From: JAWKHR01 sp041394725
GTDB taxonomy: Bacteria > Acidobacteriota > Vicinamibacteria > Vicinamibacterales > SCN-69-37
Assembly (NCBI GenBank): GCA_041394725.1
Contig: JAWKHR010000056.1
Coordinates: 1-38,054 of the forward strand
Length of the DNA stretch: 38,054 nucleotides
Reading direction: 5' to 3'
The position numbers and the translations under genes are program-made. Under the pieces are notes generated by a model. It did not search any database. It saw only the letters and a program-made list of their open reading frames with translations, and was not told the origin of the DNA. Shown in pieces: positions 8,803-15,272 of this stretch. The number at the start of each line of letters is the position of its first letter. Position 1 is the first letter of the stretch.

Positions 8803-9504
8803 CTAGTTCTTCTGCATCGCGAATCCGGTCACCACGACGTCCGTGTTGTGACCGCTGCGGAAGCCGTAGATCCCGTCGGTGCTCGAGAGCTTGTCGGGCG
8901 CGACGACGTCGGACTTGGCCAGGTCGATGACCACGGCGCCGTTGACCTCGCACTGGACGCGGTCGGCGGTGACCTTGAACGCGACGTTCTGCGTCACCGA
9001 GCCGTCGGCGCCGGGCTTGTTGATGGCCGGGTTGGCGACCGCGTCACGGCGCGACTCGGAGAAGCGCAGCGACTGCCGGCCGTGGAACCCGCGCACGATC
9101 GCGGTGCCGTTGGCGTAGGCGGTGCAGTAGAGGTACTCCTGCTGATCCGTGCCGAGGTTCTTGCCGGCGATGAAGACGCCGTAGGGGTGCGGGTGATCGT
9201 TGATCTGCTTGGGCTCGTTGAACGTGCCCTTCACGGTGTAGGCCCCGGTCGCGGTGTTCGACGGGTTCCAGTAGGTCGAGGCCGGGCCGGACGAGAGGTG
9301 GAGCGCGTCGCCGCGCTTCTCGAGCTTCGAGTTCTCGATCTTCTCGCCCTTGTCCTTGTCGGTCAGGTCGACCATGCCCTGCCAGCCGGGCACCATGATG
9401 CCGCCCCCCGCGACCACGCGGGTGGCTTCCTGCTGCCCGGACGGGACGGCGGGCATCAGCAGAGCAGCGGCGACGACGAGCGTGCTAGCGGTAACCAGGC
9501 GCAT
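8803..9504 (-). CDS. Secreted DUF1080-like / concanavalin-fold protein
   Basis: 233 aa. ATG 9504 is preceded by a strong GGAGGAG at good spacing. A signal peptide (hydrophobic core TASTLVVAAALL) probably ends near residue 20-24. The rest is beta-rich: LHLSSGPASTYW, GAYTVKGTFNE, YGVFIAGKN, FKVTADRVQCEVNG and DGIYGFRSGHNTDV. This resembles the jelly-roll fold of DUF1080 (3-keto-disaccharide hydrolase-like) proteins that are numerous in Acidobacteria, but I see no catalytic signature. It is monocistronic, with its own extended -10 and terminator. It could be a carbohydrate-binding or periplasmic protein; the substrate is unknown. Confidence 0.8.
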   Translation of the reverse strand: MRLVTASTLVVAAALLMPAVPSGQQEATRVVAGGGIMVPGWQGMVDLTDKDKGEKIENSKLEKRGDALHLSSGPASTYWNPSNTATGAYTVKGTFNEPKQINDHPHPYGVFIAGKNLGTDQQEYLYCTAYANGTAIVRGFHGRQSLRFSESRRDAVANPAINKPGADGSVTQNVAFKVTADRVQCEVNGAVVIDLAKSDVVAPDKLSSTDGIYGFRSGHNTDVVVTGFAMQKN

Positions 9505-9539
9505 TCGAACTCCTCCTGCAGCAAGCGTAGGGAACCGTC

Positions 9540-9545
9540 ACTATA
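9540..9545 (-). promoter_or_regulatory. Extended -10 promoter element for the secreted-protein gene
   Basis: On the minus strand the sequence reads TGCTATAGT, a TGn-extended -10 hexamer (TATAGT) without an obvious -35. The implied start leaves a short leader of roughly 28 nt containing the strong RBS. Confidence 0.5.
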
Positions 9546-9592
9546 GCACCGGGGCCGCGCGGCGCGCTCGCCGTGGCGGTGCCCGGTTTTGA

Positions 9593-9598
9593 TACGCT
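9593..9598 (+). promoter_or_regulatory. -10-like TACGCT, 6 nt before feoA start (leaderless candidate)
   Basis: The TANNNT hexamer is followed by 6 nt and then the GTG start of feoA, so transcription would begin at or next to the start codon. No Shine-Dalgarno is visible. Three other genes in the window have the same spacing. Confidence 0.45.
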
Positions 9599-9604
9599 TT
9601 CGTC

Positions 9605-9850
9605 GTGCCGACCGCCGCCGTTCCCCTCACCGAGCTGCCGCCCGGCGCGCTGGCGCGGTTCGAGGAGGCCCGGCTCGATCCCGAGGCCATCCGGCTGCTG
9701 CGGGCCCTCGGCCTCGTCGAATCCTGCGAGTTCCGCCTGTGCCAGTCGGGGGAACCGTACATCGTCCAGGTCAGGGCGACGCGCATCGGGTTGTCCCGCG
9801 CGGTCGCGCGGTCCCTGCTCGTCGTGCCGAGCGCGCCCGGCGCGGACTGA
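9605..9850 (+). CDS. feoA: FeoA-domain protein
   Basis: 81 aa, GTG start. It is a small SH3-like beta-barrel of FeoA type: LTELPPGALARF at the start, a helical stretch (PEAIRLLRALGL), then YIVQVRATRIGLSRAVARSLLV, which matches the FeoA pattern of an X-V-R-G/A-x-x-IgLs strand near the C-terminus. FeoA is the cytoplasmic partner of the FeoB ferrous iron transporter. Its stop is one base before the feoB ATG, so the two are surely co-transcribed. No ferric-uptake-regulator box is evident, and the start looks leaderless. Confidence 0.88.
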   Translation: MPTAAVPLTELPPGALARFEEARLDPEAIRLLRALGLVESCEFRLCQSGEPYIVQVRATRIGLSRAVARSLLVVPSAPGAD

Positions 9851-9851
9851 G

Positions 9852-11849
9852 ATGGTGCCGGTGGCGAGTGACCCGACCGTGACCGGGGTCCCGAGCACGC
9901 CGGCGCGGATCGCGCTGGTCGGGAATCCCAACACCGGCAAGACGACGATCTTCAATCGTCTCTGCGGCGTCCACGCGAAGACGGCGAACTTCCCGGGGAC
10001 CACCGTCACGATGCGCGTCGGCCGCAGCCAGCGCGCCGATGGCGGGCCGCTGCAGGTGATCGACCTGCCCGGGCTCTACCACCTCGAGGGTGCCGAGGCG
10101 GACGAGGTGCGCGCGCTCCTGCTCGGCGATGCGGCGAACCGGCCGCCGGATCTCGTCGTCGCGTCGGTGGACGCGGCGAACCTCGCGCGCAACCTCGCGT
10201 TCGTCGGCGAGCTGCTCGCCTTCGGGATCCCGACGCTCGTCTGCCTCAACATGTCGGACGTCGCCGAACGGCGTGGCGTGCGCGTGGATCCGGTCGCGCT
10301 CGCGTCGTGCCTCGGCGCGCCGGTGGTGCCGATGGTGGCCTCGCGCGGCATCGGCCTGGCCGCGCTGCGCGCCGCGATCGAGGACGCGCTCGAGGCGCCG
10401 ACCCGCCCCGAGCCCCCTGCCGACCGCCCGGTCGCCGGCGCGTCGCCCGCGGCGCTGGCGACCTGGGCCGACGGCGTCGCCGCCGCCGCGCAGGGGGGCC
10501 TGCCGGCCGCCCCGACCGACCGCCGGACCGATCGGTGGGACCGCCTCCTGACGCATCCGGTCAGCGGCACGCTCGTGTTCCTCGCCGTGATGGGCGGCCT
10601 CTTCTGGACGCTGTTCGCGCTGGCGACCGTCCCGATGGACCTCATCGAGACGACGTTCGCCGGCCTCGGCGCGCTCGTGCGGCAGGTGATGCCCGCCGGC
10701 GCGCTGCGCGACCTGCTCATCGACGGCGTGATCGGCGGCATCGCGGGCACGGTCGTGTTCCTGCCGCAGATCATGCTGCTGTTCTTCCTGATCAGCCTGC
10801 TCGAGGACACGGGCTACCTGGCGCGCGCGGCGTTCGTGAACGATCGGCTGTTCTCGCGGTTCGGCCTGCCGGGGCAGGCGTTCGTGCCGCTGCTGACCGC
10901 GCACGCCTGCGCGGTGCCGGGCATCATGAGCGCGCGCCTGATTCCCAACCGGCGCGACCGGCTGGCCACGATCCTGGTGCTGCCGTTCATGAGCTGCTCG
11001 GCCCGCCTGCCCGTCTACGTGCTGCTGACGAGCCTGCTGTTCGCCGGGCGTCCCGCGCTGGCGGGGCTCGTCTTCGCGGGCGCGTACCTGCTCGGCGCTG
11101 GCGCGGCGTTCTTCACGGCCGCGCTGTTCAGCCGCACCGTGCTCCGGGGCCGGGCGCGGCCGATGATCCTCGAGCTGCCCGGGTACCGCTGGCCGTCGGT
11201 GACCAACGCGCTGTTCACCGCGCGCGACCAGGGCGTGGCGTTCCTCAAGACCGCCGGGACGACGATCTTCGCGATCTGCGTGGTGATGTGGTGGCTGAGC
11301 GCCTACCCGCGCGTCGCGCCGCCCGCCGGGGTGACGGCGCTGCGGGCCGAGGCCGCCGCGCCCGGCGTGACGGCGGAGGAGGCCGGTGCGCTGACCGCGC
11401 GCGCCGACGCGCTCGAGGCCCGGGATGCCCAGGCGCGGAGCTTCGCCGGCCGCATCGGCCGCTTCCTCCAGCCGGTCTTCGCGCCGCTCGGCTACGACTG
11501 GCAGCTGACCGACGCGCTGCTCACGAGCTTCCTCGCGCGCGAGGTCTTCGTCTCGACCATGTCGGTCCTCGCCGGCGCCGGGGCCAGCGGCGACACCGAC
11601 GAGGGCGTGCTCGCGCGCATCCGGACGATGACGCGCGACGACGGGACGCCGGTGTTCACGCGCGCGACGTCGGCCAGCGCGCTGGTGTTCTTCGTGCTGG
11701 CGATGCAGTGCCTCGCCACGCTCGCGGTCACCCGGCGCGAGACCGGCCGCCTCCGCTATGCGCTGATCCAGCTCGGCTACATGAGCGCCCTCGCCTGGGT
11801 CGCCGCGCTCGTCGTCTACCAGGGCCTGCGGCTGGCCGGGGTACAATGA
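9852..11849 (+). CDS. feoB: Ferrous iron transporter FeoB
   Basis: 665 aa. ATG at 9852; GTGs at 9855 and 9861 are alternatives. The N-terminal G domain has G1 GNPNTGKT (24-31), DLPG (G3), LNMSD (G4) and a VASRGIG G5-like stretch. The membrane part contains the characteristic Gate repeats: LEDTGYLARAAFVNDR, HACAVPGIMSAR and LPFMSCSARLPVYVLL, with conserved Cys residues. It imports Fe2+ across the inner membrane in a GTP-dependent way. Thr replaces the common Cys/Ser in the P-loop (NTGKT). A helical insertion rich in Ala and Glu lies between the two halves of the permease. Length is slightly below that of E. coli FeoB but normal for the family. Confidence 0.96.
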   Translation: MVPVASDPTVTGVPSTPARIALVGNPNTGKTTIFNRLCGVHAKTANFPGTTVTMRVGRSQRADGGPLQVIDLPGLYHLEGAEADEVRALLLGDAANRPPDLVVASVDAANLARNLAFVGELLAFGIPTLVCLNMSDVAERRGVRVDPVALASCLGAPVVPMVASRGIGLAALRAAIEDALEAPTRPEPPADRPVAGASPAALATWADGVAAAAQGGLPAAPTDRRTDRWDRLLTHPVSGTLVFLAVMGGLFWTLFALATVPMDLIETTFAGLGALVRQVMPAGALRDLLIDGVIGGIAGTVVFLPQIMLLFFLISLLEDTGYLARAAFVNDRLFSRFGLPGQAFVPLLTAHACAVPGIMSARLIPNRRDRLATILVLPFMSCSARLPVYVLLTSLLFAGRPALAGLVFAGAYLLGAGAAFFTAALFSRTVLRGRARPMILELPGYRWPSVTNALFTARDQGVAFLKTAGTTIFAICVVMWWLSAYPRVAPPAGVTALRAEAAAPGVTAEEAGALTARADALEARDAQARSFAGRIGRFLQPVFAPLGYDWQLTDALLTSFLAREVFVSTMSVLAGAGASGDTDEGVLARIRTMTRDDGTPVFTRATSASALVFFVLAMQCLATLAVTRRETGRLRYALIQLGYMSALAWVAALVVYQGLRLAGVQ

Positions 11850-12010
11850 CGATGACGGGGCCGGTCATCATGCTGCAGGATGTGCTCGTCGCGCTGGCCG
11901 CGGTCGCGGCCGGCGCGGTCATCGTCCGCCGCCTGCTCGCGGCCTGGCGGCCGTCGGGCGACTCGCCGTGCGACGCCTGCGCCCTGCACCAGGGCGACGA
12001 GCGACGCTGA
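11846..12010 (+). CDS. FeoB-associated Cys-rich membrane protein (54 aa)
   Basis: The ATG overlaps the feoB stop in an ATGA, which implies translational coupling. There is one hydrophobic helix (about residues 10-28, VLVALAAVAAGAVIV), a short basic stretch, then a CDAC motif (Cys42, Cys45) near the C-terminus. This matches the FeoB-associated Cys-rich family often found as the third feo gene where FeoC is absent. The role is not established; a metal-binding accessory at the membrane is a reasonable inference. It lies entirely after the transporter and is easily missed because of its size. Confidence 0.8.
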   Translation: MTMTGPVIMLQDVLVALAAVAAGAVIVRRLLAAWRPSGDSPCDACALHQGDERR

Positions 12011-12052
12011 CGTCGCGCGCCGCGCGACCTTCAACCGCGCGCCGAATTCGAC

Positions 12053-12058
12053 TACTGT
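12053..12058 (+). promoter_or_regulatory. -10-like TACTGT, 6 nt before the nitrilase start
   Basis: TACTGT is followed by ACCGCC and then the GTG at 12065. A weak -35-like TTCAAC lies at 12030-12035 with a 17-nt spacer. No Shine-Dalgarno is present, so a leaderless transcript is likely. Confidence 0.5.
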
Positions 12059-12064
12059 ACCGCC

Positions 12065-12952
12065 GTGGATCGCATCCGGGTCGCCTCGCTCCAGTACTAC
12101 ATCCGCCCCGTGGACCGCTTCGAGGCGTTCGAGGAACAGGTCGTCGCGCTCGTGGACACCGCGGCGGACTACGAATGCCAGCTGGTCGTCTTCCCCGAGT
12201 ACTTCAGCGTGCAGCTGCTCACGCTCGGCGACCTGAAGCAGCCGATGCCGGCGCAGGTCCGGGCGCTGGCCCGCTACCAGCCCCAGTACCTGTCGCTGAT
12301 GTCGGCGCTGGCGAGGAAGCACCGGCTCTACCTGTGCGCCGGGACGCTGCCGATCGCGTCGGCGGACGGGGCGGCCGTGCACAACCAGGCGTTCTTCTTC
12401 GGCCCCGACGGGACGTTCGGCGTGCAGGGCAAGCTGCACATGACCCGGTTCGAGACGGAGGAGTGGGGCGTGGAGGCGGAGTCCACGCTCCGGATCTTCG
12501 AGACGGCGTTCGGCAAGGTCGCGATTGCGATCTGCTACGACGTCGAGTTTCCGGAGCTGGCGCGCGCCGCGGCGCTGGCCGGCGTCCATATCCTGCTGGT
12601 GCCGGCGTGCACCGACGACCGCCACGGGTTCCTGCGCGTGCGCTACTGCGCGCACGCGCGCGCCATCGAGAACCAGATGTACGTCGTCGTCGCGCACACG
12701 GTGGGATCGCTGCCGATGGCGCCGGCCGTCTCGCTCAACTACGGCCAGGCCGCCATCCTCACGCCGAGTGACTTCCCGTTCTCGCGCGACGGCGTGCTGG
12801 CGGAGGGGAACGTGAACCAGGAGATGATGGTCATCGGCGAGCTGAACCTGCACACGATTCTCGACTCGCGCACGACGGGCACGGTGATCCCGCTCGACGA
12901 CAGCCGGCGGCGGGCGCGGCAGGCGATCCAGACCGAGGAGATCCGCCTGTGA
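12065..12952 (+). CDS. Carbon-nitrogen hydrolase (nitrilase superfamily)
   Basis: 295 aa from GTG. The catalytic triad is visible: Glu45 in VVFPEYF, Lys123 in GKLHMTR and Cys157 in AICYDVEFPE. These enzymes cleave amides or nitriles through a Cys thioester. The overlap with the following GNAT gene is four bases (GTGA), so they are translated together. In many bacteria these two domains occur as one GNAT/carbon-nitrogen hydrolase polypeptide, which supports a joint reaction; here they are separate proteins. The physiological substrate is unknown, possibly an acylated amine or amide. No signal peptide, so cytoplasmic. Confidence 0.93.
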   Translation: MDRIRVASLQYYIRPVDRFEAFEEQVVALVDTAADYECQLVVFPEYFSVQLLTLGDLKQPMPAQVRALARYQPQYLSLMSALARKHRLYLCAGTLPIASADGAAVHNQAFFFGPDGTFGVQGKLHMTRFETEEWGVEAESTLRIFETAFGKVAIAICYDVEFPELARAAALAGVHILLVPACTDDRHGFLRVRYCAHARAIENQMYVVVAHTVGSLPMAPAVSLNYGQAAILTPSDFPFSRDGVLAEGNVNQEMMVIGELNLHTILDSRTTGTVIPLDDSRRRARQAIQTEEIRL

Positions 12953-13593
12953 CGGCACCGGCGGTCACCGTCGTCCACACGCAGCCCGAGCACTTCGCGG
13001 GCATCACGGAGCTGTCGCGCCTCACCTATCCGGGCACGCCGCCGTGGAACGCCGAGCAGCTCGCGTCGCACCGGCGCGTATTTCCCGAGGGGCAGTTCGT
13101 CGCGCTCGAGACGGCGACCGGTCGCGTCGTCGGCATGGCCGCCTCGCTCATCGTCTTCTGGGACGACTACGACAGCGACACGGCCTGGCGCGACTTCACC
13201 GACAAGGGGCTGTTCACCAACCACGATCCCGTCAATGGCCGCACGCTCTACGGGGCCGAGGTGATGGTGCACCCGGACCTGCGCGGGCACGGGATCGGAT
13301 CGAAGATCTACGACGCGCGTCGCGAACTGGTCGTCCGCCTGGGCCTGCTGCGGATCCGCGCGGGCGCGCGGCTGCGCGGCTATCACCGCCATGCCGACCG
13401 GCTCACCCCGCGCGCCTACGTGGACGCGGTCGTCAGCGGCCAGATCCGGGATCCCACCCTGAGTTTCCAGCTGCACCGGGGCTTCAAGGTCATCGCCGTG
13501 GTCGGCGGCTACCTGCTGCACGACCCCGAGAGCCTCGGCTACGCCGCGGTGATCGAGTGGATGAACGCGCGCGCGCGCGACGGGACGCCATGA
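12949..13593 (+). CDS. GNAT-family N-acetyltransferase
   Basis: 214 aa, GTG start inside the nitrilase stop. The acetyl-CoA binding region is recognisable: LYGAEVMVHPDLRGHGIGSKIY, the V-x-P-x-x-R-G-x-G-I-G-S signature of motif A. The C-terminal part (SFQLHRGFKVIAVVGGYL) matches the end of the fold, with a 'GF' before the last strand. It transfers an acetyl or acyl group from CoA to an amine. Coupling to the upstream hydrolase suggests the two act on the same metabolite. The gene converges with the PRC-barrel gene, leaving only 15 bp between the stop codons. Confidence 0.9.
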   Translation: MTAPAVTVVHTQPEHFAGITELSRLTYPGTPPWNAEQLASHRRVFPEGQFVALETATGRVVGMAASLIVFWDDYDSDTAWRDFTDKGLFTNHDPVNGRTLYGAEVMVHPDLRGHGIGSKIYDARRELVVRLGLLRIRAGARLRGYHRHADRLTPRAYVDAVVSGQIRDPTLSFQLHRGFKVIAVVGGYLLHDPESLGYAAVIEWMNARARDGTP

Positions 13594-13594
13594 G

Positions 13595-13608
13595 GCGCCC
13601 CCGGGCGC
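13595..13608. terminator. Small hairpin shared by two convergent genes
   Basis: GCGCCC (13595-13600) pairs with GGGCGC (13603-13608), filling the 15-bp gap between the stops of the GNAT and PRC-barrel genes. There is no T-tract, so intrinsic termination is uncertain. Confidence 0.35.
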
Positions 13609-14349
13609 TCACTGACCGGCGCCGTCGTAGTGCTGCCGGAGCGAGTCCAGGAACCCGGGCGTGACCGCGTCTGGGCCCGTGTAGTGGGGGGCGGTGCGGA
13701 CGGCCTCGCGCGGGAGGCGGAGGTGCAGGCTGCGCTCGCCCCACGAGACGCGCGCGACGCGGCTCGGCTCGACGACCACCTCGTCGTTGAACTTCCACCG
13801 GCTCGGATCGACGACGATGCAGGCGATGCGCCAGTCGGCGCAGTCGACGAGGAAGTCCTTCACGTGGCCGATGGGGCCGTCGGCCGCGTCGACGTGATAG
13901 CTCCGGACCTCGCGGGAGCTGCGCAGGTGCGTCGGGGGCGGCGCGCCCCCGGCTTCCGCCTCGGCCGCCGCCGCGCGCATCGCGGCGTCCAGCGCCACGG
14001 CCGCGCCGCCGACCTCCGCGCCGAGCATCCAGTACGGCGGCTGATCGTAGTACCGCAGGTACTCGATCTCCTGCAGCCGTGACACCGGCCGATCCGTGCT
14101 CACGTCCGGGCTCTCGCGCACCTGGTCCATCGTCAGCGCGACGTTGACGCGTCCGCCGGACCAGTCCACCTCGGTCACCACCGCCGGCGTCAGCAGCACG
14201 TCGCGGCCCGAGAACCACGAGCCCGTCCGGACGACGAGATAGCGCACCGTCCACGTCTCGTCGTCGAAGTAGCACTCGGTGACCCGGCCCAGTTCGCCGT
14301 CGGTCGCGTGAATTGCCAGCGACGACAGGGCCTCGATCGAACGCAGCAT
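13609..14349 (-). CDS. Double PRC-barrel domain protein
   Basis: 246 aa from ATG 14349; the frame extends 12 codons further upstream but the promoter-like hexamer argues for this start. Two PRC-barrel units are visible: residues about 1-80 (LSSLAIHATDGELGRVTECYFDDETWTVRYLVV) and about 155-235 (SREVRSYHVDAADGPIGHVKDFLVD, then DWRIACIVVD). The linker is Ala-rich. PRC barrels are small beta-barrels seen in RimM and photosynthetic reaction-centre H subunits. Stand-alone double versions are common in soil bacteria and have no firm function. There is no membrane segment or catalytic motif. Confidence 0.87.
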   Translation of the reverse strand: MLRSIEALSSLAIHATDGELGRVTECYFDDETWTVRYLVVRTGSWFSGRDVLLTPAVVTEVDWSGGRVNVALTMDQVRESPDVSTDRPVSRLQEIEYLRYYDQPPYWMLGAEVGGAAVALDAAMRAAAAEAEAGGAPPPTHLRSSREVRSYHVDAADGPIGHVKDFLVDCADWRIACIVVDPSRWKFNDEVVVEPSRVARVSWGERSLHLRLPREAVRTAPHYTGPDAVTPGFLDSLRQHYDGAGQ

Positions 14350-14355
14350 GCGGGT

Positions 14356-14361
14356 AGTGTA
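14356..14361 (-). promoter_or_regulatory. -10-like TACACT, 6 nt before the PRC-barrel start
   Basis: On the minus strand TACACT is followed by ACCCGC and then ATG. No Shine-Dalgarno is present. This is the same arrangement as at feoA, the nitrilase and the zinc-ribbon gene. Confidence 0.5.
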
Positions 14362-14398
14362 TGGCGCGCCGGGCCGGCCGTCCACGGCGTCCGGGAGA

Positions 14399-14656
14399 TC
14401 AGTGTCGGCGGGCGCGGATGACGGCGAGGACCACGTCCACGCACGTGTCGGGCAGGTCGGCCGCGCCGAACGCGGCGCAGGCGCACCGGGCGGCGTGGAT
14501 CGTCTCGCAGTACTGGTGGACGAACGACCGGCAGGCGGGACAGGCCGCGACGTGGCGGTCGAACGCCGCGGCGGCCTGCGCCGGCAGGTCGCCCGCGAAG
14601 GCGTCGGGGAGGGCCGCGATGGCCTCGCGGCAGGTCAGGTCGTCTTCGGCAGTCAT
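14399..14656 (-). CDS. Orphan anti-sigma-like zinc-finger (zf-HC2) protein
   Basis: 85 aa. The zinc-binding signature H-x3-C-x2-C is at His35, Cys39 and Cys42 (HVAACPAC), with an additional Cys9 in TCRE. Unlike redox or ECF anti-sigma factors it has no membrane segment and no neighbouring sigma gene. It resembles the anti-sigma protein at 18469-18744 (shared TCRE, QY-x-ETI-x-AAR and a C-terminal amphipathic VVLAVIRAR-like helix), so the two are probably paralogues. It could bind the ECF sigma encoded 4 kb away or another one elsewhere. Start chosen at the ATG before the TCRE block; the open frame continues upstream without protein-like character. Confidence 0.72.
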   Translation of the reverse strand: MTAEDDLTCREAIAALPDAFAGDLPAQAAAAFDRHVAACPACRSFVHQYCETIHAARCACAAFGAADLPDTCVDVVLAVIRARRH

Positions 14657-14714
14657 CGCTCGTCGCGCGGCGGGGGCCGGACGGCCCGGCGCCTCTAGTC
14701 TGTGATTCCGCCGG

Positions 14715-14743
14715 TTCCCGGAGGTTTCGCCGTCCGCTATACT
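14715..14743 (+). promoter_or_regulatory. Putative sigma-70 promoter (TTCCCG-17-TATACT)
   Basis: TATACT at 14738-14743 is a near-perfect -10; TTCCCG at 14715-14720 is a weak -35 at 17-nt spacing. Transcription would start near 14750 and give a leader of about 215 nt before the 74-residue ORF. Confidence 0.5.
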
Positions 14744-14966
14744 CGTGGCACGACCGTGATCCACCGCACCTCTTCCTGAACGTCCTTCTCCCTTTCGGGA
14801 CCTGACCACGCACCCGGGGCGGCAGCCTGCCCGGGGCCGCGCGGTCGCGCGGTCCCGGCCGGCCGAATCCTCCCGCTCCGCGCCCAGGCGGTGATGCCTG
14901 GCCTGGCGGACGCCTGCCCGCATGCCCGCGGGCCGCGATCCGTGGTGCGTGACGCGGGAGGACACG
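14744..14966 (+). other. Long GC-rich structured leader without a recognised gene
   Basis: This stretch contains a possible 7-codon ORF (GTG at 14756, encoding VIHRTSS then stop) and several hairpin-forming segments, for example CCGCGCG-GT-CGCGCGG near 14840-14860 and CAGGC/GCCTG pairings near 14886-14900. It matches no riboswitch or small-RNA class I can recognise by eye. It may be an attenuator or 5' UTR of the following ORF. Confidence 0.35.
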
Positions 14967-15191
14967 ATGCGACACGAACGTCACGCGAAGGGACCGCGCG
15001 CGCCGCGCGGGCCCGAGGCGCCGCCGCCGCGGGAGTCGGCCTCGCTGCCGGGCTACTGGCGGGTGGAGCCGGCGTCAGGGCCGGACTGGCGGGGCCGCTG
15101 GGGGCGGCCGCCGGACGCGCGGCTCCGCGCCGAGCGGGCGCGCGCGCCCGACGACCGCCGGCACCTCGGCGGTGAATCGGCCGGCTATTGA
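14967..15191 (+). CDS. Small basic proline/arginine-rich protein (74 aa), unknown
   Basis: ATG 14967 has an excellent GGGAGG Shine-Dalgarno five bases upstream, the main reason to believe in it; upstream in-frame starts lack one. The product is hydrophilic, rich in Arg, Pro and Gly, with one aromatic patch (PGYWRVEPASGPDWRGRWG). There is no signal peptide, membrane helix or Cys. It is followed seven bases later by a 16-bp perfect hairpin and preceded by a promoter and a structured leader, so it looks like a self-contained transcription unit. No family recognised; it could be intrinsically disordered or nucleic-acid-binding. Confidence 0.5.
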   Translation: MRHERHAKGPRAPRGPEAPPPRESASLPGYWRVEPASGPDWRGRWGRPPDARLRAERARAPDDRRHLGGESAGY

Positions 15192-15193
15192 CT

Positions 15194-15234
15194 AAAAAGT
15201 CCCGGCCGCGCGGTGATTCCGCGCGGCCGGGACT
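15194..15234. terminator. 16-bp perfect hairpin with adjacent A/T tract
   Basis: 15198-15213 pairs perfectly with 15219-15234 around TGATT. AAAAA at 15194-15198 becomes a T-run after the stem on the minus strand, so it has classical terminator form for minus-strand transcription, yet no minus-strand gene lies directly upstream. In the plus direction it closes the 74-residue ORF but lacks a T-tract. Confidence 0.7.
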
Positions 15235-15272
15235 GTACATCCGCGAAGCAAGGTCATATCATTGGGAGAGGC

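Noticed and set aside
15234..15262. TGTACA-17-TATCAT as a promoter for the TPR gene
   Set aside because: Transcription would start around 15269, inside or after the good Shine-Dalgarno at 15264-15270, so the RBS would be lost.
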